Below, one piece after another: positions 1 to 8,398 of a stretch of DNA of 64,000 nucleotides. Location of the stretch: NCBI GenBank assembly GCA_016719055.1, contig JADKAW010000004.1:62001-126000 (forward strand), given 5' to 3'. Position numbers and translations under genes: made by a program. Origin of the DNA: Candidatus Rhodoferax mariagerensis. Its GTDB lineage: Bacteria; Pseudomonadota; Gammaproteobacteria; Burkholderiales; Burkholderiaceae_C. The number at the start of each line of letters is the position of its first letter. The first letter of the stretch is position 1. The notes below the pieces were generated by a model, which worked only from the letters and a program-made list of their open reading frames with translations, was not told the DNA's origin and did no database searches.

Positions 1-2272
1 AAATGCCAATGTATTTACCCTGTGCACGGCAAGCACTGATAGCCTGGCTAATCAGCGTGGTGACTGCCAGATCACGCTCATCAAAGTCTTTGGCCAAAAT
101 CTCCAGGCCGGAGTCGCGATCAAGGCCAAGCGTCAATTGGGTCAGATCATTCGATCCAATCGAGAAACCGTCGAAATACTCAAGAAACTCCTTGGCCAAG
201 ATGGCGTTGCTTGGAATTTCACACATCATGATCAATTTCAGACCATTCTCACCACGCTTGAGTCCATGCGCTGCTAAAAGCTCGGTGACCTTTCTGGCTT
301 GTCCCAGCGTTCGAACAAAAGGCACCATGACCTGCACGTTGCTTAAACCCATATCTGCGCGCACCCGCCTGAGCGCCTCGCATTCCATGGCAAACGCTTC
401 TCCAAAATCGGCGCTCACATAACGCGCCGCTCCGCGAAAACCCAGCATTGGGTTTTCTTCCTCCGGTTCGTAGCGGCTGCCACCAATCAGCTTGCGGTAT
501 TCGTTGCTCTTGAAATCAGACAGGCGAACGATAACTGGTTTGGGCCAGAATGCGGCAGCAATGGTGGCCACACCTTCGGCAACCCGGTCGACATAAAACG
601 CTCTTGGCGAAGCATGGCCCCTGGCCACAGATTCCACCGCATTTTTCAAGTCGGCGTCGACATTGGGATAGTCCAGGATGGCTTTGGGATGTACGCCAAT
701 GTTGTTGTTGATAATGAACTCAAGTCGCGCCAGGCCAACCCCTGAATTGGGTAGCTGGCAAAAATCGAACGCCAACTGTGGGTTACCCACATTCATCATG
801 ATTTTGACGCCAAGCGCCGGCATTTCGCCGCGTTGCACTTCAGTGACCTCGGTCTCCAGCAGGCCATCGTAAATGAAGCCGGTGTCGCCTTCGGCGCAAC
901 TCACGGTGACCAGCATGGCATCTTTGAGAATGCGGTCAGCGTCGCCACAACCCACCACAGCCGGAATACCCAGTTCGCGCGCGATGATGGCGGCATGGCA
1001 CGTCCGTCCGCCACGGTTGGTCACAATGGCGGACGCGCGCTTCATGACTGGCTCCCAGTTGGGGTCAGTCATGTCTGTCACCAAAACATCGCCCGCTTGC
1101 ACGCAGTCCATGTCACTGATGTGGTGAACAACCTTTACCGGGCCAGTTCCAATTTTTTGCCCGATCGCGCGGCCTTCTAACAGCACCGTGCCTTTGCCTT
1201 TGAGTTTATATCGGTGCTCTACCTTGCCTGCGGCCTGACTTTTGACGGTCTCAGGGCGGGCCTGCAGAATGTAAAGCTCGCCATCGAGCCCGTCTTTGCC
1301 CCACTCAATGTCCATCGGACGAGCGTAATGCTGTTCAATGACCAAGGCATAGGCGGCCAGTTTCTGTACATCGGCATCCGACAGCGAATAGCGGTTACGC
1401 AGCTCGGTGGGCACATCCACTGTCTTGACCAGTTTGCCCGTTGCAGCTTTTTCTTGCGATGTCGAAAACAGCATCTGAATCAACTTGGAACCCAGGTTGC
1501 GCCGAATCAGCGCCTGCTTCCCCGCCCTCAGCATGGGCTTGTGCACATAAAATTCGTCCGGATTGACCGCCCCCTGGACAACCGTTTCTCCCAAGCCGTA
1601 GCTGGATGTGATGAACACCACATCATCAAAACCGGACTCTGTATCCAGGGTAAACATCACGCCAGCTGCTCCCAGGTCTGAACGAACCATCCGCTGAATG
1701 CCAGCGCTGAGCGCCACATGTTCGTGGGCAAAACCTTTATGGACCCGGTAGCTGATGGCACGGTCGTTGTACAAGGAGGCAAAAACCTCGCGAATTTTGT
1801 GCAAAACATCGTCAATGCCCGTGACGTTCAAAAAGGTCTCTTGCTGACCAGCAAAAGACGCATCGGGCAAATCCTCCGCAGTTGCGGAGGACCGAACCGC
1901 AAACGATGCGCCAGTATTCTGGCTACTCAAAATAGCAAAAGAACGTCGAATTTCCAGCTCAAGCGCTTGCGGAAAAGGCTGGGACTCCACCATCCCACGG
2001 ATATCCGCCCCCATGTGCGCCAGTGCATTAACATCCTCCACATCCAAGGTGTTCAGGCGTGTATTAATTCTGCCAACCAGGTCGCCAAATGCTAAAAACT
2101 CTCGAAAGGCATGCGCTGTGGTAGCAAAGCCGGCAGGAACTTTGACGCTGGAGGGCAGATTTGAAATCATTTCACCCAGACTGGCGTTTTTTCCACCCAC
2201 CGCATCAATATCGGTCATTCTCAGGTTTTCATATGGGACGACCAGGTCGGTCGGGGCAAATAATGCAGACAT
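1..2272 (-). CDS. ppsA: Phosphoenolpyruvate synthase, C-terminus beyond window
   Basis: Converts pyruvate plus ATP to phosphoenolpyruvate, AMP and phosphate, the gluconeogenic entry step in the cytoplasm. The ATG at 2272 opens an uninterrupted frame to the left edge, about 757 codons of a family of roughly 790-800, so only about 40 residues are missing. The N-terminal ATP-binding part contains VGGKNASLGEM. The phosphohistidine signature GGRTCHAAIIARELG is present with the catalytic His at about residue 426, and the PEP/pyruvate-binding TIM-barrel part follows. The gene is divergent from ppsR, its known post-translational regulator, which supports the call. No oddities seen in the visible part. 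Confidence 0.97.
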   Translation of the reverse strand, partial: MSALFAPTDLVVPYENLRMTDIDAVGGKNASLGEMISNLPSSVKVPAGFATTAHAFREFLAFGDLVGRINTRLNTLDVEDVNALAHMGADIRGMVESQPFPQALELEIRRSFAILSSQNTGASFAVRSSATAEDLPDASFAGQQETFLNVTGIDDVLHKIREVFASLYNDRAISYRVHKGFAHEHVALSAGIQRMVRSDLGAAGVMFTLDTESGFDDVVFITSSYGLGETVVQGAVNPDEFYVHKPMLRAGKQALIRRNLGSKLIQMLFSTSQEKAATGKLVKTVDVPTELRNRYSLSDADVQKLAAYALVIEQHYARPMDIEWGKDGLDGELYILQARPETVKSQAAGKVEHRYKLKGKGTVLLEGRAIGQKIGTGPVKVVHHISDMDCVQAGDVLVTDMTDPNWEPVMKRASAIVTNRGGRTCHAAIIARELGIPAVVGCGDADRILKDAMLVTVSCAEGDTGFIYDGLLETEVTEVQRGEMPALGVKIMMNVGNPQLAFDFCQLPNSGVGLARLEFIINNNIGVHPKAILDYPNVDADLKNAVESVARGHASPRAFYVDRVAEGVATIAAAFWPKPVIVRLSDFKSNEYRKLIGGSRYEPEEENPMLGFRGAARYVSADFGEAFAMECEALRRVRADMGLSNVQVMVPFVRTLGQARKVTELLAAHGLKRGENGLKLIMMCEIPSNAILAKEFLEYFDGFSIGSNDLTQLTLGLDRDSGLEILAKDFDERDLAVTTLISQAISACRAQGKYIGI

Positions 2273-2440
2273 TGGGGAACTCCAGAGTTTGAAAACTGTG
2301 CGCGGCGTCCTGCCAACTCCAGCAGATGGCTGGTTTTGCGCAAAGATCGATCGCTGGTTGATTGAATCTGCTGAGTCAAAACTGTGCGGGTTATTTGACT
2401 GGATAATGCGGATTGTAGGCTTTGACCAATGCTTGAAGTG

Positions 2441-2459
2441 CCGGGGCAAACAGCCCCGG
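2441..2459. repeat. Short perfect inverted repeat in the ppsA-ppsR intergenic region
   Basis: CCGGGGC and GCCCCGG flank a 5-nt loop AAACA, about 47 nt before the ppsR start. There is no T-run on either strand, so it does not look like a Rho-independent terminator. It could be a leader hairpin of ppsR or an operator in the 233-bp divergent promoter region. No clear sigma70 boxes were identified here. Confidence 0.45.
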
Positions 2460-2505
2460 ATCGCAGGCCTGAAGCTGCTTATCCCGAGTACTACAACGAG
2501 AGAAT

Positions 2506-3327
2506 ATGCCCAATCGCACTGTTTTTTTTGTGTCGGACGGCACTGGCATTACCGCTGAAACTTTTGGCAATGCCATCCTGGCACAGTTTGAAGCAAATTT
2601 GCACAGGGTACGGTTGCCATTTACTGACAGCATTGACAAAGCCCACCAGGCGGTGCGCCAGATCAATCATGCGAGCAGCGTTGACAACAATCGCCCCATC
2701 GTGTTCACCACGCTGGCCAACGAAGATGTGCTCAACGTGATTTCCGACGGTTGTCAAGGCATGCTGATGGACATGTTCAGCACTTTTGTGCATCCACTTG
2801 AAAAAGAGCTCAACCTGAAATCGAATCATCGAATTGGTCGATTCAGTGATTCCAGTCAAAGTGAGGAGTACCAGTCACGGATTGCGGCGATCAATTTTTC
2901 TTTGGAACACGACGATGGGCAGTCCAATCGAGACTTGGAAAGCTCGGATGTGATTTTGATTGGCGTGAGCCGCAGTGGCAAAACACCTACATCACTCTAT
3001 CTGGCCATGCAATACGGACTCAAGGCTTCAAATTACCCGCTGATTCCGGAGGACTTTGAGCGCCAGCATTTGCCACCGGCACTCAAAGCGCAGCATAAAA
3101 AGTTGTTTGGACTCACAATTAAACCCGAACGGCTGAGCGAAATACGCCACGAGCGCCGACCCAACTCCCAATATGCGTCGCTGGAAAACTGCCAACTTGA
3201 GGTGCGGGAGGCGGAGGCCATGATGCGCAGATCAGGTATTCGCTGGCTCTCGACCACCACCAAATCCATCGAGGAAATTTCAACCACTATCCTGCAAGAA
3301 TTGCATCCTGAGCGACTGACCTATTGA
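2506..3327 (+). CDS. ppsR: PEP synthase regulatory protein (kinase/pyrophosphorylase)
   Basis: Bifunctional ADP-dependent kinase and Pi-dependent pyrophosphorylase of the DUF299 family, which inactivates and reactivates PEP synthase by threonine phosphorylation. The 273-residue length is normal. The N-terminus TVFFVSDGTGITAETFG is the family start, and a P-loop-like GVSRSGKT lies at residues 153-160, followed by the conserved YLAMQYGLKASNYPL segment. The ATG at 2506 follows a GAGAG purine stretch. Its divergence from ppsA is the usual genomic partnership. Intact. Confidence 0.97.
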   Translation: MPNRTVFFVSDGTGITAETFGNAILAQFEANLHRVRLPFTDSIDKAHQAVRQINHASSVDNNRPIVFTTLANEDVLNVISDGCQGMLMDMFSTFVHPLEKELNLKSNHRIGRFSDSSQSEEYQSRIAAINFSLEHDDGQSNRDLESSDVILIGVSRSGKTPTSLYLAMQYGLKASNYPLIPEDFERQHLPPALKAQHKKLFGLTIKPERLSEIRHERRPNSQYASLENCQLEVREAEAMMRRSGIRWLSTTTKSIEEISTTILQELHPERLTY

Positions 3328-3346
3328 TCGCCTGCTACGGCTTTGT

Positions 3347-4042
3347 ATGGCGGTGCACAGGGTGAGGATTTTTTTTATTGTTGGCGCTGTGGTTGCTGTC
3401 CACGTTCTGATTTTGGGGACGAGCCAAGTGAACCACATGGCCGCCGAATCAGTGTTGCTGCCGGTTGTGTTTCAGGTCTCGCAAAAGTCGCAAGTGCAGC
3501 CTGATCGTTCTGAAAAGTTGCCGCCACAAACCCAGCACGTCCCGGCCAAAAGAGTCAAAAGTATGGTGCGCAAGGCGACAGCGCTGCGCCAAACCAAGGA
3601 GTCTGCGCCATCTTTATCACAAACCAGTCAGCTCGTTGTCGAAAGTGCGCCCCAGGCAGAGTTGTCTGTGCCGGTAACCGGGCCATCTGCGCCAGCCAAG
3701 ATTGGCGACAACCAAAAAAATCCGCCTTTGGTACCAGGGCCAAAGCCTTACTCCCCAGCCATTGAACTGCCGTCCAGCAAGGCAAGTTACCTGAACAATC
3801 CACCGCCGGTTTATCCTGCAATCAGCCAGCGGCTGGGTGAGCAGGGCCAGGTGATGATCCGGGTGCTGATCAGCAAAGAAGGCAAGGCCACTCAAGGAGA
3901 GATTGCACAGTCAAGCGGCTATTTACGACTTGACCAGGCGGCGCTTGAGACGGTTCTGCTCTGGCGTTATTTGCCTGGTATTCGCGATGGAATCGCGCAG
4001 GACATGTGGTTTACCGTGCCAATCAATTACAGGCTTAACTAA
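3347..4042 (+). CDS. TonB family protein (energy transducer-like)
   Basis: 231 residues. A single N-terminal hydrophobic segment (about residues 7-27) should anchor it in the inner membrane. A Pro/Lys/Ser-rich periplasmic linker (about 30-140) follows, then a C-terminal TonB domain beginning near the PPVYPAISQRLGEQGQV motif and ending in a short beta segment. Proteins of this shape pass proton-motive energy from an ExbB/ExbD motor to outer-membrane receptors. No exbB or exbD lies beside it, so it would use a motor encoded elsewhere, possibly TolQR-like. It starts 19 nt after ppsR and may be cotranscribed. Its receptor partner is not known from context; a TonB-dependent receptor lies 22 kb away. 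Confidence 0.85.
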   Translation: MAVHRVRIFFIVGAVVAVHVLILGTSQVNHMAAESVLLPVVFQVSQKSQVQPDRSEKLPPQTQHVPAKRVKSMVRKATALRQTKESAPSLSQTSQLVVESAPQAELSVPVTGPSAPAKIGDNQKNPPLVPGPKPYSPAIELPSSKASYLNNPPPVYPAISQRLGEQGQVMIRVLISKEGKATQGEIAQSSGYLRLDQAALETVLLWRYLPGIRDGIAQDMWFTVPINYRLN

Positions 4043-4220
4043 CGGCTTGTAAAGCTATAACTTGCACTTTTCCCTAGCCTTCTGTGGGTGCATTGCGATG
4101 TTGCAAATCACTTGTATCTCTGTCTCATCAGTACCGCGCCGAACTTCCGTCTGAGGTGTGGTCAATATTCAGTGAGAGGGTAAAATACACACCTTGTACA
4201 TCCATTGCAGGAGGTGCGCC

Positions 4221-4457
4221 GTGCACCCAACCAGAGCATTTAAGAATGGTAATTCACAGGCTATCCGAATCCCCGCTGATCTAGCGTATGCAAGCACTGA
4301 TATCGAGTTAGAAATCGAGCGACATGGTGATGAAATTCGGATTCGTCCGGCCCGTCGTTCGCTTTCTGGCGTTTTGGCGAAGTTCGCCAAGTTCTCACCT
4401 GATTTTTTATCTGAGGGGCGTGACGGTCAAGAGCAGGCTGAAAGGGATGCACTCTGA
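4221..4457 (+). CDS. vapB: VapB-type antitoxin
   Basis: Antitoxin of a type II toxin-antitoxin pair, expected to bind VapC and repress its own promoter through an N-terminal AbrB/MazE-like swapped-hairpin domain. The core motif AFKNGNSQAIRIPADLAY is characteristic of VapB. The GTG at 4221 is chosen as start because a perfect AGGAGG lies at 4209-4214, six bases upstream; an upstream ATG at 4194 would overrun this ribosome-binding site. That gives 78 residues. The stop overlaps the vapC start (ATGA), indicating translational coupling. A TAAAAT at 4181-4186 could be its -10 box, but the -35 is poor. Confidence 0.9.
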   Translation: MHPTRAFKNGNSQAIRIPADLAYASTDIELEIERHGDEIRIRPARRSLSGVLAKFAKFSPDFLSEGRDGQEQAERDAL

Positions 4458-4900
4458 TGAACTTGTTCATGCTTGATACCAATATGTGCATCTACCTGAT
4501 GAAGAATCAACCGCCAGAGGTTGCCCATCGGTTTTCACAGTGTCGTGTGGGTGATGTGGTGATCTCTGCTGTCACGTACGCAGAGCTGGAGTACGGTGTT
4601 GCCGTCTCCGCAAATCCGCAGGTGGAACGTGAAAATTTGGCTGCTTTGGTTGAGGATATTCCTGTGGTGTCGTTTGATGGTGCCGCTGCAGTAGCTTATG
4701 GGCCAATACGTCTTGCAACACGTGACACCAAAAAGGATCATTTAGATAAGCTGATTGCAGCCCATGCGGCATCGCTGAATGCGATTGTGGTCACCAACAA
4801 CATGAAAAACTTTGCCAGGTATCCTGGTGTCGCAATCGAAAATTGGCTTGACGGCTCTGCAGAGTTGACTACTTCCCCAATTCCGGGAAGTACGCATTGA
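4457..4900 (+). CDS. vapC: VapC-type PIN-domain ribonuclease toxin
   Basis: 147-residue PIN-domain endoribonuclease, the toxin partner of vapB. VapC toxins typically cleave tRNA or rRNA in a Mg-dependent way. The first acidic residue is in MLDTNMCIYLM, the conserved Glu is in TYAELEYGV, and a third acidic position falls in the LDKLIAAHA segment. The C-terminal VVTNNMKNFARYPGVAIENWL is typical of the family. The start overlaps the vapB stop. All core acidic residues are visible, so it is probably active. The next coding gene is on the opposite strand. Confidence 0.92.
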   Translation: MNLFMLDTNMCIYLMKNQPPEVAHRFSQCRVGDVVISAVTYAELEYGVAVSANPQVERENLAALVEDIPVVSFDGAAAVAYGPIRLATRDTKKDHLDKLIAAHAASLNAIVVTNNMKNFARYPGVAIENWLDGSAELTTSPIPGSTH

Positions 4901-5375
4901 CTGACAGCTTGCGCAAATGATCCGGCTCTTGGTGTCTGTGCGCTCGTACCAAAGGCAATAATGGGTAGGCGAGGGGGGTAAATCGACTTGGTCTTGGAGG
5001 TGCTGCGAATGTCCCAATCAAAGACAAGCCTGCAATGTTGATGGTCCCCAAGTCCCTATCCTTGTTTTGCGCTTGAACTGGAGACCGTTGTTCCAATTTT
5101 GATTGTGTGCTTTGCCTCAACCAATTGGATACTACAGTGATTGTTAATTGTGAGTTCACCGATTTTCCGACTTTAGTGTCGCTTCCACCCTGATGGCCAC
5201 TTCAAATTCCCCCGGAGGGGTATGACCCGGTCGCCACGCCGCAGGTTGACGCGGCGATGAGCATCAGCCCGCCCAAGCGCCGATACGCCAACGGCATGCC
5301 AGAAAACTGGCGACAGCTGCTATTGATTAAATAGCATCCAACGAAATTCAGATAAGGGCTAGCAGTCAATTACCC
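4901..5375. other. Intergenic stretch between vapC and ureC
   Basis: About 475 bases. Short open frames occur on both strands but match no family I recognise, and their composition is not gene-like. The last 55 bases contain one copy of the dispersed 30-bp-core repeat. The place where ureE would normally follow ureC is empty of coding signal. It may be the remnant of a rearrangement, but that cannot be shown from this sequence alone. Confidence 0.5.
5321..5370 (+). repeat. Dispersed 30-bp-core repeat, copy 1 (intergenic)
   Basis: The core at 5331-5360 runs from ATAGC to ATAAGGGCT with the 23-nt spacing shared by all copies (start of ATAGC to start of AAGGG). It sits just downstream of the ureC stop. 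Confidence 0.75.
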
Positions 5376-7163
5376 TCAAAACAGAAAATACCGTTGTGCC
5401 ATTGGCAAACTCACCGCCGGCTCGCAGGTCAGCAACTGCCCATCGGCGCGCACCGTGTAGGTTTGCGCGTCAATTTCCATCGTCGGCAAATAGTGGTTGT
5501 GAACCATGTGTTGTTTGCGCACGCCCCGGATGTTTTTCACGGCGCATAAAGTCTTGGACAGCCCAAAACGTTGCTTGATACCAGCATTCAGACCCGCCTG
5601 CGAGACAAAGGTGAGCGAACCTTTGGCCAGTGCACCACCAAACGCGCCAAACATCGGCCGGTAATGAACCGGTTGGGGTGTGGGGATGGAAGCATTGGGG
5701 TCACCCATGGCCGCCATGGCGATAAAGCCACCTTTCAAAATCAGCGCCGGCTTGACGCCAAAAAACGCTGGTTTCCAGACCACCAGATCGGCCCATTTGC
5801 CGACCTCGATGCTGCCCACCTCATGGCTGATGCCGTGGGCAATGGCCGGGTTGATGGTGTACTTGGCCATGTAGCGTTTGGCACGGAAGTTGTCGTTGCG
5901 CTCCTTGTGTTCCACCAATGCCGCCTGGGTCTGAATCGCGCCCAGCACCAATGGAGGTGCCAACCAGCTGCGCTGCGCCTTCATCTTGTGGGCGGTTTGC
6001 CAGGTGCGAATGATGACCTCACCGACGCGGCCCATGGCCTGGCTGTCGCTGCTCATCATGCTGATGGCGCCCAGGTCGTGCAACACGTCTTCGGCGGCGA
6101 TGGTTTCCTTGCGAATGCGGCTTTCGGCAAAGGCCAGGTCTTCGGCAATGCCTGCATCGAGGTGGTGGCAGACCATCAGCATGTCGACATGTTCGTCGAG
6201 CGTGTTGACGGTGTAGGGCATGGTCGGGTTGGTGGAACTGGGCAAAAAGTTGGCCTCGCCCACCACGCGCAAAATGTCGGGGGCGTGTCCGCCACCCGCG
6301 CCTTCGGTGTGAAAGGCGCACAGGCCGCGGCCCTTGGTGGCGGCAATGGTGTTTTCGACAAAACCCGATTCGTTGAGGGTGTCGGAGTGGATCGCCACCT
6401 GCACGTCGGTCTCGTCGGCCACGTCCAGGCAGTTGCTGATGGCTGCCGGTGTGGTACCCCAGTCTTCGTGCAACTTGAGGCCGATCACGCCGGCATTCAC
6501 TTGCTCGCGCAAGGCGGCGGGCAGGCTGGCGTTGCCTTTGCCGAGAAAACCCAGGTTCATCGGAAACGCGTCGGCAGCCTGCAGCATTCGCTCGATATTC
6601 CAGGGCCCAGGTGTGCAGGTGGTGGCAAAAGTGCCGGTGGCAGGCCCGGTGCCGCCACCCAGCATGGTGGTAATGCCTGACGCCAGCGCTTCTTCAATCT
6701 GCTGCGGGCAAATGAAATGGATATGGCTGTCGATGCCGCCAGCAGTGACGATATTGCCTTCGCAACTGATGATCTCGGTGCCCGGGCCGATGATGATGTC
6801 CGCGCCCGGCTGGGTGTCGGGGTTGCCGGCCTTGCCAATACCCACGATACGGCCACCTTTAAGGCCAATGTCGGCTTTCACGATGCCCCAGTGGTCCAGG
6901 ATCAGGGCGTTGGTCATTACGCAGTCCACGGCACCACCGCCCTGCGGCCCGCTGCTGATGCCGTCGCGGGTGCGCTGGCTTTGCGCCATGCCGTCGCGGA
7001 TGGTTTTGCCGCCGCCAAATTTGACTTCCTCGCCGTATGACCCGGCGCGTAGCGTGTAGTCTTGCTCGACCTCGATCAGCAGACCGGTATCGGCCAGCCG
7101 CACCCGGTCTCCCACGGTGGGGCCAAAAATCTCGGCGTAGGCGCGTCGTCCAATCGTGGCCAT
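5376..7163 (-). CDS. ureC: Urease alpha subunit
   Basis: Catalytic subunit of nickel urease, hydrolysing urea to ammonia and carbamate in the cytoplasm. 595 residues, slightly longer than the usual 566-572; extra residues lie around SQRTRDGISSGPQGGG (about residue 60-75) and near the C-terminus. Visible active-site motifs are the metal-binding HIHF, the carbamylated-lysine segment GLKLHEDWG (Lys at about residue 230), HSDTLNESGF, and the mobile-flap MVCHHLD with its catalytic His. It begins with MATIGRRAYAEIFGPTVGDRVRL as expected. It is the last gene of ureA-ureB-ureC. No ureE, F, G or D follows in this window, so nickel-insertion genes must lie elsewhere. Confidence 0.98.
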   Translation of the reverse strand: MATIGRRAYAEIFGPTVGDRVRLADTGLLIEVEQDYTLRAGSYGEEVKFGGGKTIRDGMAQSQRTRDGISSGPQGGGAVDCVMTNALILDHWGIVKADIGLKGGRIVGIGKAGNPDTQPGADIIIGPGTEIISCEGNIVTAGGIDSHIHFICPQQIEEALASGITTMLGGGTGPATGTFATTCTPGPWNIERMLQAADAFPMNLGFLGKGNASLPAALREQVNAGVIGLKLHEDWGTTPAAISNCLDVADETDVQVAIHSDTLNESGFVENTIAATKGRGLCAFHTEGAGGGHAPDILRVVGEANFLPSSTNPTMPYTVNTLDEHVDMLMVCHHLDAGIAEDLAFAESRIRKETIAAEDVLHDLGAISMMSSDSQAMGRVGEVIIRTWQTAHKMKAQRSWLAPPLVLGAIQTQAALVEHKERNDNFRAKRYMAKYTINPAIAHGISHEVGSIEVGKWADLVVWKPAFFGVKPALILKGGFIAMAAMGDPNASIPTPQPVHYRPMFGAFGGALAKGSLTFVSQAGLNAGIKQRFGLSKTLCAVKNIRGVRKQHMVHNHYLPTMEIDAQTYTVRADGQLLTCEPAVSLPMAQRYFLF

Positions 7164-7173
7164 GTCAGTACTT

Positions 7174-7224
7174 TCAAAAATGATAGCTACTCGCGCTTAT
7201 TGCATAAGGGCTACAGGCATAAAA
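7174..7224 (+). repeat. Dispersed 30-bp-core repeat, copy 2 (between ureB and ureC)
   Basis: Core at 7183-7212. It is one of the copies closest to consensus, reading ATAGCTACTCGCG and then ATAAGGGCTACAGG. It fills most of the 71-bp ureB-ureC spacer, so it is transcribed as part of the operon mRNA. Confidence 0.85.
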
Positions 7225-7234
7225 CACCAAAAAT

Positions 7235-7540
7235 TCAGAGCGACCCCATGACCAGGCCACGAAAGCCATACACCAGGCGATCACCGGAAAAGTCCACCAG
7301 CTCGACCGTGCGTTGCTGGCCGGGCTCAAAACGCACCGCCAGGCCAGAGGCAATGTTCAGGCGCATGCCCTGGGCGGAGGTCCGGTCAAAACTCAAAGCG
7401 CCGTTGGTTTCGGCAAAGTGGTAGTGTGAGCCAACCTGGATCGGGCGCTCAGAGGCGTTGGTCACCACCACGGTTTGGGTGCGCCGCCCGAAGTTGAGCA
7501 CGTGGTCGGGGCCGTCAGTGAACAGTTCGCCAGGAATCAT
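7235..7540 (-). CDS. ureB: Urease beta subunit
   Basis: Structural beta subunit of urease, 101 residues starting at MIPGELFTDG. The ATG at 7540 is preferred over an in-frame ATG at 7561 because the family begins MIPGE and a GAGGT lies just upstream. Typical motifs are RPIQVGSHYHFAETN and GMRLNIASG, with a C-terminal GFRGLVMGSL. It lies between ureA and ureC in the standard order; both flanking spacers hold a copy of the dispersed repeat, which is unusual because ureA, ureB and ureC are normally nearly contiguous. Confidence 0.97.
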   Translation of the reverse strand: MIPGELFTDGPDHVLNFGRRTQTVVVTNASERPIQVGSHYHFAETNGALSFDRTSAQGMRLNIASGLAVRFEPGQQRTVELVDFSGDRLVYGFRGLVMGSL

Positions 7541-7560
7541 AAAGACCTCACATTTGTACA

Positions 7561-7615
7561 AGAAATCGGCCTCTAGCCCTTATCCAATAAGCGCAGGCAG
7601 CTATTGATAATGAAG
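7561..7615 (-). repeat. Dispersed 30-bp-core repeat, copy 3 (between ureA and ureB)
   Basis: Core at 7575-7604, opposite orientation to the ureB-ureC copy and very close to consensus. Together the two copies flank ureB as an inverted pair about 400 bp apart. Confidence 0.85.
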
Positions 7616-7623
7616 TAGATCAG

Positions 7624-7926
7624 TTAAACAATGGGCTGGTGCACGGTGACCAGCTTGGTGCCGTCGGCAAAGGTGGCCTCGACCTGAATGTCCGGAATCA
7701 TTTCTGCAATGCCGTCCATCACGTCGGCGCGCGTCAGCACGCTGCGGCCGTCGCTCATTAGCTGGGCCACGCTTTTGCCATCCCGCGCGCCTTCCATCAC
7801 AGCAGCGCTGATCAGGGCCATGGCCTCTGGGTAGTTGAGCTTGAGACCACGCGCCTTGCGGCGTTCGGCCAGCAGGGCGGCGGTGAACAGCAGCAACTTG
7901 TCTTTTTCACGAGGAGTCAGTTCCAT
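7624..7926 (-). CDS. ureA: Urease gamma subunit
   Basis: Structural gamma subunit of urease, 100 residues, the usual length. It starts MELTPREKDKLLLF and contains ARGLKLNYPEA and the ADVMDGIAEMIPDIQVEATF region. First gene of the visible urease operon. The DNA around its initiation codon (7908-7940) is the first of three tandem copies, so fragments resembling its start recur at 7984 and 8061 without a following reading frame. Upstream lies a 470-bp repeat-rich leader shared with the divergent sensor kinase. Confidence 0.97.
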   Translation of the reverse strand: MELTPREKDKLLLFTAALLAERRKARGLKLNYPEAMALISAAVMEGARDGKSVAQLMSDGRSVLTRADVMDGIAEMIPDIQVEATFADGTKLVTVHQPIV

Positions 7927-8092
7927 TTCGTTTCACTCAATACTTTGAATAGCTAGCTCGTGCGGCCGCAAAGGCCGGCCGAACACGAGGAGTCAGTTCC
8001 ATTTCGTTTCACTCAATGCTTTGAATAGTTAGCTCGTGGCGGCCGCAAACGCCGGCCGAACACGAGGAGTCAGTTCCATTTCGTTTCACTCA
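7908..8092. repeat. Tandem repeat, about 2.5 units of 76-77 bp, including the ureA start region
   Basis: The string beginning CACGAGGAGTCAGTTCC recurs at 7908, 7984 and 8061 (periods 76 and 77). Each of the first two units ends in a hairpin in which CGGCCG pairs with CGGCCG around a 7-nt loop (CAAAGGC or CAAACGC). The first copy overlaps the first codons of ureA. The third copy stops after ACTCAT, before its hairpin. Confidence 0.9.
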
Positions 8093-8196
8093 TCCTATTT
8101 TCCTCGGTTGAAAACGTAAAAACCTACTAAACCATTGTTGTGGTTGAGGATTTCATGTTGATCCGTGGCACCAATTTGGAACTGCGGCGCAGAACC

Positions 8197-8235
8197 AAAA
8201 AACGGCCTGAAACCCGCAGCAGTGCTGGGTTTCAG
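8197..8235 (-). terminator. Terminator-like hairpin with T-run on the minus strand, upstream of ureA
   Basis: On the minus strand CTGAAACCC and GGGTTTCAG form a 9-bp stem (8207-8215 with 8227-8235), followed by GCCG and six T (8197-8202). It would end minus-strand transcripts begun between about 8240 and 8400. No minus-strand gene lies there, so it fits either an attenuator in the ure leader or the end of a small RNA. It lacks a T-run on the plus strand. Confidence 0.5.
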
Positions 8236-8269
8236 CCCTTTGAGACTTCTATCAACTGAGGAAATTAGG

Positions 8270-8320
8270 CTCATTGCTTTGAATAGTTAGCTCGTGCGAC
8301 CGCAAACCTTGGTCGAGCGC
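8270..8320. repeat. Diverged fourth unit of the ureA-leader hairpin repeat
   Basis: Repeats the TTTGAATAGTTAGCTCGTG part of the tandem unit, followed by a hairpin in which CGACC pairs with GGTCG in place of the CGGCC/GGCCG stem of the other copies. The base changes on the two arms compensate each other, so the stem appears to be maintained. Confidence 0.65.
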
Positions 8321-8398
8321 GCTGTGTGGCACTCTATTTAACCTGATCAGCAAATCCCGTGCCTGAAATCTTGGGTTAAACCCGGACGGAAGACGGTA

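Noticed and set aside
5571..6680. Long open frame antisense to ureC
   Set aside because: High-GC shadow of a clearly conserved gene.
7960..8060. NotI and FseI sites suggesting a cloning artefact
   Set aside because: Those sites are by-products of the CGGCCG hairpin arms; the fourth copy has diverged naturally and lacks them.
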